A DNA stretch of 42,809 nucleotides from Magnetococcales bacterium (lineage in GTDB: Bacteria; Pseudomonadota; Magnetococcia; Magnetococcales; Magnetaquicoccaceae): assembly GCA_015231775.1 (NCBI GenBank), contig JADGAY010000007.1, positions 1-42,809 of the forward strand, given 5' to 3'. Both the position numbers and the translations under genes were made by a program. Below the pieces are notes generated by a model that made no database searches, was not told where the DNA came from, and saw only the letters and a program-made list of their open reading frames with translations. How positions within the stretch are numbered: the stretch's first letter is position 1; each line of letters opens with the position of its first letter. Below are positions 21,673-30,299 of the stretch, piece after piece.

Positions 21673-22563
21673 TTATTGATTTGTGTTATCTGAAGGCGTG
21701 GATTGGATCGTCTGATGCGTGACTTTTCTCCAGATTTGCATAATCGCAGCGACCCCGGCCATGGGCAAGGCGATGTGACGACCCGGCGGGATCCAACTGT
21801 CACGGGGATTGACGCGGATCAGACGGGCGGCGTACTTGCGGACGAAGTGTTCCGAACTCTGACGGATGGTCGGGACCGCGTTGCCGGCGCCGATCTCGAC
21901 GATCACCAGGCGGGCGTTCTGTTTGTGGGCGTCGGAGAGCCATTGCTGCATGCGGGCCTCCTGTTCGGCGCTGCGTTTTTCCAGCCATTGGCCATCCGAA
22001 AACATCAGGATGTTGGGGCGAGCCAGGGCGCCGCAACTCGGACAATGGGGCAGGGAGCCGGTGGCGCGGAAGCTCTCGGCGTCGATCTCCAGGGTGAGTC
22101 GTTCGGCGCTCCAGATCTCGGAGGAGCAGGGGCGGGTACACTGGAGTTGGTGGATCGAGCCGTGACATTCGGCAACCCGATTCTCGGGCCAGCCGGCTTT
22201 CTGGAAGTGCCCATCGACATTCGAGGTCAGGACGAATCCGCCCCACGGTTTATCCTGGGTGAGTTGGAGCAGCTTGGAAAAACCGTCGTGGGGGTGAACG
22301 CGGCGGTACAGCTCGAGTCGATGGCCGTAAAAGGCCCAGGCCAGGCGTGGATCAAGCCGGAACCACTCCGGATTGGCCATCTCGGGGAAGGAGAGTCCCA
22401 GGCGAGCGATGGCGGGATAGGCCTGCCAGAACCCCTCCTTGCCGCGAAAGTCCGGCAGACCCGAATCGACCCCCATGCCGGCCCCGGCGGTGATCAGGAG
22501 CGCGTCGGCATCCAAGACGGCATGGGCCGCGAAGATGATGGGATCGTCGGGCAGGGTGCTCAT
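21673..22563 (-). CDS. SIR2 family NAD-dependent protein deacylase
   Basis: A 296-residue sirtuin. NAD-binding motifs are GAGMGVDSGLPDFRG and TSNVDGHF, and the catalytic His is in ECHGS. Four zinc Cys occur as C and C in QLQC/RPC and in CPSC. GAGNAVPTI replaces the usual GTS segment, which is a variant worth noting. Sirtuins remove acyl groups from lysine with NAD. Some bacterial SIR2 proteins act in phage defence by NAD depletion, but this looks like the small, single-domain deacylase type. It is separated by 70 bp from proS, in the same direction, and by about 250 bp of AT-rich sequence from the PhnD-like gene. Confidence 0.88.
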   Translation of the reverse strand: MSTLPDDPIIFAAHAVLDADALLITAGAGMGVDSGLPDFRGKEGFWQAYPAIARLGLSFPEMANPEWFRLDPRLAWAFYGHRLELYRRVHPHDGFSKLLQLTQDKPWGGFVLTSNVDGHFQKAGWPENRVAECHGSIHQLQCTRPCSSEIWSAERLTLEIDAESFRATGSLPHCPSCGALARPNILMFSDGQWLEKRSAEQEARMQQWLSDAHKQNARLVIVEIGAGNAVPTIRQSSEHFVRKYAARLIRVNPRDSWIPPGRHIALPMAGVAAIMQIWRKVTHQTIQSTPSDNTNQ

Positions 22564-22633
22564 GCGCTGGCCTTGATGGCGATCACCTGGATTGTAACGC
22601 CGATCGCGGAGCCGATCCCCGGCAGGAACTTAT

Positions 22634-24385
22634 TCAGCTTTTTGTCCATGTCTCAATGCCTTTGGACGCCTCCCCAGCCAGTTTGGCAAGCATGTCGCGC
22701 AGGGTGACCAAGGCCTCGGCCACCGGTACTTGCAGCGGATCCCCCCCCTTGCGGATCTGGATCTCCACCTTGCCCTCCTTGAGGGCGCGGCCACCGGCCA
22801 TCACGCGCAGCGGACAGCCGATCAGATCCGCATCCTTGAACTTGACCCCCAGGCGGTCGTCACGGTCATCGAGCAGCACGCCGATCCCCATGGCGGTCAA
22901 TCCGGCGTAGAGGGTTTCGGCGGTCTGGACCGACGCGGGATCGTTGGGATTGGCCAGCAGGATCTCGACCTCGAAGGGGGCGAGGGCCACCGGCCAGATG
23001 ATGCCGTTGTCGTCGTGGTTCTGTTCGATGGCCGCGGCGACGATGCGCGAGACGCCGATGCCGTAGCATCCCATGATCGGGGTGCGCTCCTTGCCCTCGG
23101 GATCGAGCACCGTCACGTTCAGGGCCTTGGAGTATTTATCCCCCAGCTTGAAGATATGTCCCACCTCGATGCCGCGATCCAGGCGCAACCGTCCTGCCGC
23201 GCAGCGCGGGCAGGGGTCGTCGGGCTGGACGTTGCGCAGATCGGCGAAGGCGGGTCTGGGCAGATCCCGTTCCCACGTCACGCCGGTCAGGTGGTGATCG
23301 ATCTGGTTGGCCCCACAGGCGAACGCGAGGCACGATTCCAAGGCGCGATCGGCCAGGATCGGCAGGGCGGTTCCCACCGGTCCCACGTAGCCGACCGGCA
23401 GACCGCCGGTCAACTCGGCGATCCGGCCCGGCTCCGGGATCTGGACCGCCCCAACCCCCAGGGCATTGGCCGCCTTGACCAGATTGAGTTCGTGATCCCC
23501 GCGCAACAGCAGCAGGTGGGCGCGGCCATTGGCCTCGACCACCAGGCACTTGACCAGATGCGATTCGGGGAGGTTCAAGAAGGCGCTCACCTCCTGGATC
23601 GATTTTTTGCCAGGGGTGGCGACCAGACGCATCGGCTCGTCGCTCGGCGTGCCGATGGCAACCAGGGGTGCGCTGGCGGCCTTCTCCAGGTTGGCGGCGT
23701 AGTCGCACACGGTGCAGGAGGCGATGAGATCCTCGCCCGAGGCGGCCAGCACATGGAATTCATGCGACGATGAGCCGCCGATGGAGCCGGTGTCGGCCTC
23801 CACCGGACGGAAACCCAGTCCGCAGCGTTGGAAAATGCGGGTATAGGCCGCGTGCATGGCCCGATAGGTGACATCCAGCCCCTCGGCGTCCATGTCGAAG
23901 GAGTAGGCGTCCTTCATGAGGAATTCGCGCCCACGCATAATGCCGAAACGGGGCCGGATCTCGTCGCGGAACTTGGTCTGGATCTGGTAGAAGTTGATCG
24001 GCAACTGACGGTAGGATTTCAACTCCCGGCGCGCCAGGTCGGTGATCACCTCCTCGTGGGTGGGACCGAAACAGAACTCCCGTTCATGCCGGTCAAGGAT
24101 ACGCAGCAGTTCCTTGCCGTAGAAATCCCACCGGCCCGACTCCCGCCACAGCTCGGCGGGCTGCACCGCCGGCATGAGCACCTCCAGGGCCCCGGCGGCA
24201 TCCATCTCCTGACGGACGATCGCCTCGACCTTGCGCAGGATCTTCAGACCCACCGGCAGCCAAGTGTAGATGCCCGAGCCGAGGGGACGGATCAGGCCGG
24301 CGCGCAGCATCAACCGGTGCGAAACGGTATGCGCCTCCACCGGGGGTTCCTTCAAGGTGGGGATCAGGGCGACGCTGAATCTCAT
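22634..24385 (-). CDS. proS: Prolyl-tRNA synthetase (bacterial type with editing insertion)
   Basis: A 583-residue class II aminoacyl-tRNA synthetase that charges tRNA-Pro. Motif 1 and 2 segments are seen near [15 protein letters not shown] and FGPTHEEVI with [10 protein letters not shown] YbaK-like INS editing domain lies between about 235 and 380 ([21 protein letters not shown]). Motif 3 is in [11 protein letters not shown], followed by the anticodon-binding domain. The length is normal for ProS of this form. The ATG overlaps the folE2 stop by 4 bp (ATGA), so folE2 and proS are coupled. Confidence 0.97.
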   Translation of the reverse strand: MRFSVALIPTLKEPPVEAHTVSHRLMLRAGLIRPLGSGIYTWLPVGLKILRKVEAIVRQEMDAAGALEVLMPAVQPAELWRESGRWDFYGKELLRILDRHEREFCFGPTHEEVITDLARRELKSYRQLPINFYQIQTKFRDEIRPRFGIMRGREFLMKDAYSFDMDAEGLDVTYRAMHAAYTRIFQRCGLGFRPVEADTGSIGGSSSHEFHVLAASGEDLIASCTVCDYAANLEKAASAPLVAIGTPSDEPMRLVATPGKKSIQEVSAFLNLPESHLVKCLVVEANGRAHLLLLRGDHELNLVKAANALGVGAVQIPEPGRIAELTGGLPVGYVGPVGTALPILADRALESCLAFACGANQIDHHLTGVTWERDLPRPAFADLRNVQPDDPCPRCAAGRLRLDRGIEVGHIFKLGDKYSKALNVTVLDPEGKERTPIMGCYGIGVSRIVAAAIEQNHDDNGIIWPVALAPFEVEILLANPNDPASVQTAETLYAGLTAMGIGVLLDDRDDRLGVKFKDADLIGCPLRVMAGGRALKEGKVEIQIRKGGDPLQVPVAEALVTLRDMLAKLAGEASKGIETWTKS

Positions 24386-25188
24386 GGGGACTCTTTCTCC
24401 CGGCCACTCTCGATGAACGCGTAGGCCGAATGGTTGTGAATGGATTCGAAATTCTCCGCGGCCACCGAAAACCAGGAGATGCGCGGATCGGCCTCCAGGT
24501 GTGCTGCCACGGAGCGGACCATGTCCTCGACGAAGCGCGGATTGTCGTAGGCCATTTCGGTGACGTATTTCTCGTCCGGGCGCTTCAAGACCGGGTAGAG
24601 CTGACAGGAGGCGTTGGCCTCCACCTGTTCGATGATCTCCTCGACCCAGACGAATTTTTTGAACCGCACCCGTACCGTGACATGGGAGCGCTGGTTGTGG
24701 GCGCCGCGATCGGAGATCTCCTTGGAGCAGGGGCAGAGGGTGGTCACCGGCACCATGACCTCCAGGATCATGTGGTACCGTTTTTTTTGCAACGTGCCGA
24801 TGAAGCGTACCTGGTAATCCATGAGCGCGGCGGCACCCGATACCGGTGCCGACTTGCGCAGGAAATAGGGGAACTCCAACTCGATATGGGCCTCCTCGGC
24901 GGTGAGTCGCTCTTGAACCTTGCGCAACAGGTCCGGCAGACTGTCCACGGAAATGGCCTCGTCGTGTTCCGCCAACACCTCCAGGAAACGGGACATGTGC
25001 GTCCCCTTGAAGTGGTGCGGAAGGTTGACATACATGTTGATCGATGCCACCGTGCGTTGGCTGCCACGGCTGCGATCCTTGACCACGATGGGATAGCGGA
25101 TCCCCTTGACGCCCACGCGATCGATGGGCAGACGGCGATCATCCGGTTGTGACTGTACATCCTGCAAAGGTTCCATCCGTGACTCCAT
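24382..25188 (-). CDS. folE2: GTP cyclohydrolase FolE2 (type IB)
   Basis: A 268-residue enzyme that makes 7,8-dihydroneopterin triphosphate from GTP, the first step of folate and some queuosine-type pathways. The family signature [10 protein letters not shown] followed by GAHNQRSH is present. The type IB enzyme can use metals other than zinc and is often retained or induced under zinc limitation. Two starts are possible (codon 1 MESRM and codon 5 at 25176). The divergent nadK lies 210 bp away, so promoters for both must be in that gap. Confidence 0.95.
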   Translation of the reverse strand: MESRMEPLQDVQSQPDDRRLPIDRVGVKGIRYPIVVKDRSRGSQRTVASINMYVNLPHHFKGTHMSRFLEVLAEHDEAISVDSLPDLLRKVQERLTAEEAHIELEFPYFLRKSAPVSGAAALMDYQVRFIGTLQKKRYHMILEVMVPVTTLCPCSKEISDRGAHNQRSHVTVRVRFKKFVWVEEIIEQVEANASCQLYPVLKRPDEKYVTEMAYDNPRFVEDMVRSVAAHLEADPRISWFSVAAENFESIHNHSAYAFIESGREKESP

Positions 25189-25398
25189 CCGGGGATACTG
25201 GAAAAATGAGGTCCAACCGCGTAAACAGTCAGTCTATGACGAATCCCGGATCTTGGGCAAGAGCTTGGCTTTCGGTAGCGACAATCCGGGAGTTTACCAG
25301 GTAACCGCGGCACTTCCGAACAGGAGTGCCACGGCTGGGGGGCACGGGGTGTTCCCCTTCAGGCCAGTTCTGTTTTTAAGATTGGAGTCGAGCGCGCA

Positions 25399-26268
25399 AT
25401 GGAGATGCATCATATCGGCATAATCACCAAACTGTCCGATCCGCGCGCCCTGGAGGCGACACGGCAGTTGGCGGAGTGGCTGCACCAGGATGGACGCCGG
25501 GTGACCGTGGTCAACGAAATCGCCCAGGCTGCGTCGATCCCGAAGCAGTGCGCGGCGCGCAAGGTCCAGGAACAGCTCCCCGAGGGACAGGACGTGGTGG
25601 TGGTGATCGGCGGGGATGGCACCTTTATCGCCGCCGCGCGGGCGGTGGAGGAGGTGGATGTTCCGCTGCTCGGCATCAACATGGGGCGGTTGGGGTTTTT
25701 GACCGAGACCTCCCGCGACGACATGTTCGAGGTCATGACGCGGGTCTTGGCCGACGAGTACCGCATCGAACAGCGCATGCGTCTCTCCGTGGAGGTGATG
25801 CGTCAGGGACGCATCCCCCTGACCTGCCGGGTTCTCAACGACGTGGTGGTCCACAAGGGGGAGTTGGCGCGGATGATGGAGTTCGACGTGGCCATGGACG
25901 ACCAGTTCGTCTTCTCCAGCCGCGCCGACGGCCTGATCGTCGCCACCCCCACCGGTTCCACCGCCTATGCCCTCTCCGCCGGCGGCCCGATTCTCCATCC
26001 GTCGGTGAACGCCATCCTGCTGGTGCCCATCTGTCCCCATACCCTCACCAACCGCCCGATCGTCGTCCCCGGCACCGGTACCGCCTGCATCACCTTGACC
26101 GCCAACGGTCTGGATCGTCTCCTGACGTTGGACGGTCAGGCCGGTTTTTCCCTTGCCGACGGCGATCAGATCCTGGTGCGCCGCTCCTCCCATTCGTTGC
26201 GTGTGCTGCACGCGCCGGATCGCAACCACTACACCATCCTGCGCGAAAAGCTGCGCTGGGGGGAGTAG
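25399..26268 (+). CDS. nadK: NAD kinase
   Basis: A 289-residue ATP-NAD kinase that makes NADP in the cytoplasm. Motifs GGDGTF (residues 73-78), NMGRLGFL and TPTGSTAYALSAGGP are all in place. The C-terminal part (TLDGQAGFSLADGDQI) fits too. ATG 25399 is used; ATG 25405 (MHHIGII) is equally plausible. The membrane protein gene starts 30 bp downstream in the same direction and may be co-transcribed. Confidence 0.96.
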   Translation: MEMHHIGIITKLSDPRALEATRQLAEWLHQDGRRVTVVNEIAQAASIPKQCAARKVQEQLPEGQDVVVVIGGDGTFIAAARAVEEVDVPLLGINMGRLGFLTETSRDDMFEVMTRVLADEYRIEQRMRLSVEVMRQGRIPLTCRVLNDVVVHKGELARMMEFDVAMDDQFVFSSRADGLIVATPTGSTAYALSAGGPILHPSVNAILLVPICPHTLTNRPIVVPGTGTACITLTANGLDRLLTLDGQAGFSLADGDQILVRRSSHSLRVLHAPDRNHYTILREKLRWGE

Positions 26269-26298
26269 TCGCCATCGTCTGACCAGGAGGCATGCACC

Positions 26299-27099
26299 AT
26301 GGAGAATCCGGAAGGAAACCGCGCTCTTCCCGTAGGGGGAACGGTCAAAGAGGTCTGGTGGCTGCTGCGCGCCGATGGGAAGGCCATGGTGGGTCTGGTA
26401 TGGCCCTGGCTGATGGCCTGGTTGGTCGTGGAAACCTCCTCGTGGGGGGTGGCATGGCTGCTGCCCGGTCCGTTCTCGGACAAGGGGTTGCGTGACCTCC
26501 TGGAAATGGGGAGCACCATCGGCGCCTTCCTGATCACGGTCCCGGTTTCGACCGTGCTGATGCGTTGGGCGGTCGAGGGATTCCAGAGCCGGGTGACCGT
26601 GGGTGCGCGCGAGCTGTTGTATGTGAAATATTCTATTTTTTTGCTTTTGTTGATCGCCACCTTTGGCGCGCTTGCCTTCATTTTTATCAAAATGGCCATA
26701 CCTTATTATTATGTGCCGATTATCGCTCAACTTGTGATTCTCTCGTACCTTCTTCCCAGGCTCTCCCTGTCGTTGGTCTACGCAGCAGTGGGCGTTGCCG
26801 GTTTTGAGTTCTACGAGGTGTGGTGTGTGACGCGCGGGAATGGTTGGCGGTTGGGCAGCGTTGTTGCCGTGGTGGGCCTTCCGCTGATGATTCTGAACGA
26901 TCTGTTGCCGACCATCATGCTTTTTAACCAGGTCGAATCGGGTCCAGTCGTCATCCTCTCCCTGATCTTCAACCTTGTGTCCAATGTGTTGACCATGATC
27001 GTGGTGCCGGTCACCTTTGGTGTGGTCTATCGTTGGTTGCGGGCGTTTGGCCCCAAGGAGGAGCCGGAATCCATGGAGGAGGCGTCCGCTCCGAGCTGA
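26299..27099 (+). CDS. Multi-pass inner-membrane protein of unknown function
   Basis: A 266-residue protein with about six hydrophobic segments (near 32-55, 70-92, 108-130, 135-170, 190-208 and 213-245), short loops and an acidic C-tail. I do not recognise a family. The ATG has AGGAGG eight bases upstream, a strong ribosome binding site. The middle (around 26620-26720) is richer in A and T than its neighbours, mainly because of Phe, Ile and Tyr codons. It follows nadK by 30 bp, and a strong bidirectional hairpin follows it. Confidence 0.75.
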   Translation: MENPEGNRALPVGGTVKEVWWLLRADGKAMVGLVWPWLMAWLVVETSSWGVAWLLPGPFSDKGLRDLLEMGSTIGAFLITVPVSTVLMRWAVEGFQSRVTVGARELLYVKYSIFLLLLIATFGALAFIFIKMAIPYYYVPIIAQLVILSYLLPRLSLSLVYAAVGVAGFEFYEVWCVTRGNGWRLGSVVAVVGLPLMILNDLLPTIMLFNQVESGPVVILSLIFNLVSNVLTMIVVPVTFGVVYRWLRAFGPKEEPESMEEASAPS

Positions 27100-27164
27100 C
27101 TGCCGCCCCGGATTCCCGCTGGGAGGTGAAGGGCGGGATGACCGGTCGAGAGCGATTCAACAAG

Positions 27165-27201
27165 AAACGGCCCGTTTCCGAATGTCGGAGACGGGCCGTT
27201 T
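27165..27201. terminator. Bidirectional rho-independent terminator
   Basis: A 16-base inverted repeat (arms starting AAACGGCCCG and ending CGGGCCGTTT) with a 5-base AATGT loop lies between the convergent membrane-protein gene and the 82-residue gene. It is followed on the plus strand by TTTCGTTTT and is A-rich on the other side, so it can stop transcripts from both. Confidence 0.85.
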
Positions 27202-27240
27202 TCGTTTTCGCGCGGTCGTGGGTTCGAGGCGCGCCTGGGC

Positions 27241-27489
27241 TCAGCGGGCACGGAGCGTGGCGGGACGCATGCCATCCGGGCGGAAGGTGTCGATCAACTG
27301 CTTGTGAACCTTCTCGACGATGGCCAACACGCGCCGCAGTTCGGACTCGGCCAGACGGTGCAGGGCGGTCAGTTGTTCGAGCAACGACAATTCCGTGTCG
27401 CTCAAACGGCTCAGGATGCGCTTGAACTCGCTCTCGCTCAGGCCGAGCTGTTCGATTTTGTGCAGGGTTTCGTTGATGCGTTGTTTCAT
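27241..27489 (-). CDS. Small helical protein (82 residues), function unknown
   Basis: An 82-residue, highly charged, all-helical-looking protein with heptad-like Leu spacing (LSESEFKRILSRLSDTELSL). It has no signal peptide or membrane segment, and I do not recognise a family. ATG 27489 has GGAG seven bases upstream and the gene ends close to a strong terminator, which supports it being real. A FliA-like promoter on the same strand lies about 365 bp upstream (27855-27882), pointing at it. If that promoter is used, this gene belongs to the flagellar late regulon (inference). Confidence 0.6.
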   Translation of the reverse strand: MKQRINETLHKIEQLGLSESEFKRILSRLSDTELSLLEQLTALHRLAESELRRVLAIVEKVHKQLIDTFRPDGMRPATLRAR

Positions 27490-27854
27490 GGTGACGCTCC
27501 AAGGCGAAAAAGGTGTGTTTCACAAGGGTGGTTGATCCACCGGTTGAACAGTACCAATAGCAAGGAGTGGGCCAAGAAGAGAGGGTGGTGAGTTTGTGAT
27601 GGGCGGTTCGGATCAGTTTCAGGAAAAAATTACCACTTATCGACCTTATCGGCGTACATCCGGCCCGAGTTGAGTTGAAATTCGGCGCCCGGATTTTTTT
27701 CTTTCCAGACCATGCCTCCGACTCGCAGCGCCATTTTTTTCCGAAGCGGGGGCGAGAGGGCGGCGTCGGATCGGGCGGAAGGGGTGGATTAATTTATTGG
27801 AAATCAACCATTAATTTCAAAAATTCTTATGGCAAAAACCACCCCTTATCGGAT

Positions 27855-27882
27855 TTATCGGTTTTTTCGTATTACTACTTTA
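27855..27882 (-). promoter_or_regulatory. Putative sigma-28 (FliA) promoter reading leftward
   Basis: On the minus strand TAAAGTAG (27882-27875) is followed after 12 bases by ACCGATAA (27862-27855). This matches 6 of 8 and 7 of 8 bases of the consensus TAAAGTTT and GCCGATAA. The next gene in this direction is the 82-residue protein at 27241-27489, leaving a long leader. Confidence 0.55.
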
Positions 27883-27925
27883 GCAAAAAGAAATACTGTA
27901 TAATATACTGATAAAATCAACCAAC

Positions 27926-27963
27926 TTCGAAGAAATCAACTTTGTCAAGTTGATTTCTTCGAA
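27926..27963. repeat. Perfect 17-bp inverted repeat with 4-base loop upstream of flagellin
   Basis: Arms 27926-27942 and 27947-27963 are exact reverse complements, with loop TGTC. Each arm contains TTCGAA and one AAATCAAC motif. No T-tract follows, so it is not an ordinary terminator. It sits between the two divergent FliA-like promoters and could be an operator or a cruciform-forming site. Confidence 0.8.
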
Positions 27964-27992
27964 TAAAAAATTCGAAATAAGCAATTTTTCTG

Positions 27993-28020
27993 TTAAGATT
28001 GACTTAAAGCAGGTCGATAA
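27993..28020 (+). promoter_or_regulatory. Putative sigma-28 (FliA) promoter of the flagellin gene
   Basis: TTAAGATT (27993-28000) is followed after 12 bases by GTCGATAA (28013-28020), matching 6 of 8 and 7 of 8 consensus positions. The flagellin ATG lies 118 bases downstream, which gives a long leader. Flagellin genes are usual FliA targets. Confidence 0.65.
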
Positions 28021-28137
28021 GCAGGGCAAGACGAACCGGAACCGGCTTGACAGGCTCCGAACAAATCAACTTACCTTGCGCGTGTTCTGTGAGAAGAAGA
28101 GGACGCATCATCATCCATTTGTCAGGAGTACTGAATC

Positions 28138-28968
28138 ATGGCGATTTCCATCAATACCAATATGGCTTCGATTATGGCGTACAAGGGGCTGCAATCCACC
28201 TCTAATGCGCTTGGAAAAAGCATGCAACGTTTGGCCAGTGGCCTCAAAATCAATACGGCGCGGGATGATTCCGCCGGATTGGCCATCGCCACCCGCATGC
28301 AGGCCCAGATCCGCGGCCTCAACGCGGTGCAGCAAAACGCCAACGATGGCGTCTCCCTGAGCGACGTGGCCTACGCGGCCCTGTCGGAGACCGACAACGC
28401 CTTGCAGAGCATCCGCGAGATCGCCGTGGAGGCGCGCAACGCCACCCTCTCCAACTCGGACCGCACCGCCCTGCAACTGACCGTTTCCGAGCTGGTCTCC
28501 GAGGTGCAGCGCATCGCCACCGGAACCGCCTTCAACAAAATCAACCTGTTGACAGGTTCGTTCGCAAACAAGTCGTTCCAGGTGGGCGCCAATGCCGGGG
28601 ATGCGGTGAAGTTCACTATCAACACCGCCAGTCTGGAGGGTTTGGGCATGGGTGCTGCCGGGGTCAACGCGGATGTCACCACCGCCGCCTTGGCCAGTAC
28701 GACCATCACGACGATCGATACGGCCATCAGTAGCGTCAGCGCCATCCGCGCCCAGTTGAGCGGCATGCAGAGCCGCTTCGAGTCGGTGCTCTCCATCGCC
28801 GCCTCCACCGCCAATGCCTACACCGCGTCGCGTTCTTCGATCATGGATGCGGATGTGGCCCTGGAGTCGGCCAACATGACCAAATTCTCGATTCTGCAAC
28901 AGGCGGGTGTTTCGGTGCTGGCGCAGGCCAATCAGCAGCCGAGCATGTTGTTGAAGCTGCTTGAGTGA
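28138..28968 (+). CDS. fliC: Flagellin
   Basis: A 276-residue short flagellin. The conserved N-terminal D0/D1 helices (MAISINTNMASI, ARDDSAGLAIATRM, NANDGVSLSDVA) and the C-terminal D1/D0 helices (ALESANMTKFSILQQAGVSVLAQANQ, ending LLKLLE) are intact. The variable D2/D3 region is nearly absent, so the filament surface is mostly the core. It is exported by the flagellar type III system and polymerises into the filament. AGGAG is nine bases upstream of the ATG. It has its own FliA-like promoter and a strong hairpin after the stop, so it is probably monocistronic. Confidence 0.96.
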   Translation: MAISINTNMASIMAYKGLQSTSNALGKSMQRLASGLKINTARDDSAGLAIATRMQAQIRGLNAVQQNANDGVSLSDVAYAALSETDNALQSIREIAVEARNATLSNSDRTALQLTVSELVSEVQRIATGTAFNKINLLTGSFANKSFQVGANAGDAVKFTINTASLEGLGMGAAGVNADVTTAALASTTITTIDTAISSVSAIRAQLSGMQSRFESVLSIAASTANAYTASRSSIMDADVALESANMTKFSILQQAGVSVLAQANQQPSMLLKLLE

Positions 28969-28974
28969 GCAGGG

Positions 28975-29007
28975 TTCGGACGCTGGCGCATGTCGCCGGC
29001 GTCCGAA
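28975..29007 (+). terminator. Terminator-like hairpin after flagellin
   Basis: A 14-bp stem (one G-U pair), arms 28975-28988 and 28994-29007, with a CATGT loop begins six bases after the flagellin stop. It is followed by AGCTTTAAAAGG and can also stabilise the abundant flagellin mRNA. Confidence 0.7.
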
Positions 29008-29030
29008 AGCTTTAAAAGGGATATCTGGGA

Positions 29031-30299
29031 TCAGGGGGAGAGTTGGTTGAACAGGTCGGCCAGCTTCTGGGCCTGGAGGCGTCGGGAGTAGCCGGCGACC
29101 ACGGTGGGATCCGGCAGTTGTGGGGTTCCGGCGCGGAGTCGCCGCAGAAACGGGACGAAGGCGGCCTGGATGGCGGTTTCGTCGTTCAATGCGGTGATCG
29201 ACTCCAAACCCGCCTCGCGCAGGATGCGCGCCGAATCCCCGTGGGGGCCGGTGAGCGCCAGGATCGGACGCCGGGCGCGCAGGTATTCGAAGAGCTTGGC
29301 CGGGATGAGGTGATCGAACCCCTCGCCCTGAAACAGCAGCAGGCCATCGACCTGAAACATCTCCTGGATCGCCTGGAGATAGGGGAGGGCCGGGGCGGTG
29401 AAGACCAGATCCCCAAGGCCCCGCTTGCGGATCATGGCTTGAATGATCTCGTCGTGGGCGGTGGCGCGCAGGATGATTTGGAGTCCGATGCGATCCGGAC
29501 CGTTCTCGTCGGGTGAGCCGATCACGCCGACGCGGCGCAGTTCCGCCAACACGTTGAGAAACGCGCCTGGATTGCGCTCATCGCCGCCGGTGTAGAGCGT
29601 GCCCCCATGCACCAGGGTCAACGGGTCCGGATTGGGCAGGAGTGGCTTGGACAGCGCGTCCCAACGCCTGAAAATCCGTTCATCATAGCCGTTGAGGATG
29701 ATCGCCCATTTCTCCTTGGGGATCTCCGGGTAGCGGGTGCTCAGGAAACGGTGCAGTCCGGGGGTGGTGACCGCGATGCGGGTGCAGCGCTGGATGGTCT
29801 TGCGTTCCAGGTTGGCGAAGGTTTTCTTGAGCGCGGGATCGGTGGGGTGTTGCCCGGTGACCAGGGGATCACGCAGATCGGCCACCCAGGGGATGCCGGT
29901 GAGCCGGTGCAGGGTGCGGGCGATCAGAAGCGTGGTGGCGATCGGATAGGTGCTCCAGATCACCTGGGGGCGGTGATTGAGGATCAGGCGCAACCCCTGG
30001 AGCACGGCGCCGGGATACCAACTCGACCAGCGGTCCGGCCAGGCTGTCAGACGGGCATAGCGACCGCGGATGGCCAGATGGCGTCCTGCGTCCAGGGCCA
30101 AAACCCGTTGCACCCGGATATCCGGGGGGATCTCCTCCTCCTGGGCCGGATCGATCCGTTCGTGGGCCTGGGCCTGGGTGGTCAACACGATCGGCTCCCA
30201 GCCGAACTCCGGCAGATCCCGCGAAAAGCTCAACGCCCGATGGGTGCCGCTCGCCAGGGCGGGTGGATAGTGAAAGGCGATCATCAAGACCCGTTTCAC
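29031..30299 (-). CDS. Glycosyltransferase family 4-like protein
   Basis: About 422 residues with a two-domain GT-B fold. The N-terminal half starts VKRVLMIAFHYPPALASGTHRA, has WSTYPIATTLLIARTLH and WVADLRDP, and the C-terminal half has LVHGGTLYTGGDERNP and the donor-binding LLLFQGEGFDHLIPAKLFEYLRARRPILAL. It transfers a sugar from a nucleotide sugar to an unknown acceptor, probably for surface polysaccharide. GTG 30299 is chosen because GGAGG lies about seven bases upstream. A longer frame extends to 30746 but is not protein-like. Its convergent position beside flagellin leaves open a role in flagellin glycosylation (weak inference). Confidence 0.85.
   Translation of the reverse strand: MKRVLMIAFHYPPALASGTHRALSFSRDLPEFGWEPIVLTTQAQAHERIDPAQEEEIPPDIRVQRVLALDAGRHLAIRGRYARLTAWPDRWSSWYPGAVLQGLRLILNHRPQVIWSTYPIATTLLIARTLHRLTGIPWVADLRDPLVTGQHPTDPALKKTFANLERKTIQRCTRIAVTTPGLHRFLSTRYPEIPKEKWAIILNGYDERIFRRWDALSKPLLPNPDPLTLVHGGTLYTGGDERNPGAFLNVLAELRRVGVIGSPDENGPDRIGLQIILRATAHDEIIQAMIRKRGLGDLVFTAPALPYLQAIQEMFQVDGLLLFQGEGFDHLIPAKLFEYLRARRPILALTGPHGDSARILREAGLESITALNDETAIQAAFVPFLRRLRAGTPQLPDPTVVAGYSRRLQAQKLADLFNQLSP

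Larger units (their letters stand above)
27490..28137. other. 648-bp AT-rich intergenic regulatory region upstream of flagellin
   Basis: No convincing gene is seen. The right half is much richer in A and T than the rest of the window. It holds two divergent FliA-type promoters, a perfect 17-bp inverted repeat and five copies of AAATCAAC: 27801-27808, 27914-27921, 27933-27940 and 28063-28070 direct, and 27949-27956 inverted. A perfect minus-strand GCCGATAA (27646-27653) without a good -35 lies nearer the 82-residue gene. Confidence 0.7.

Noticed and set aside
27600-27870. Possible CRISPR-like repeats (repeated CTTATCG units)
   Set aside because: The units are short, unevenly spaced and better explained as FliA -10-like elements; no repeat-spacer periodicity.
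27675-27911. 78-codon frame in the AT-rich gap before flagellin
   Set aside because: Aromatic and Ser-rich, no ribosome binding site, crosses the putative FliA promoter and repeats.
27950-28360. 136-codon frame starting inside the 17-bp inverted repeat
   Set aside because: More than half lies out of frame in flagellin, and its start lies in a repeat arm with no ribosome binding site.
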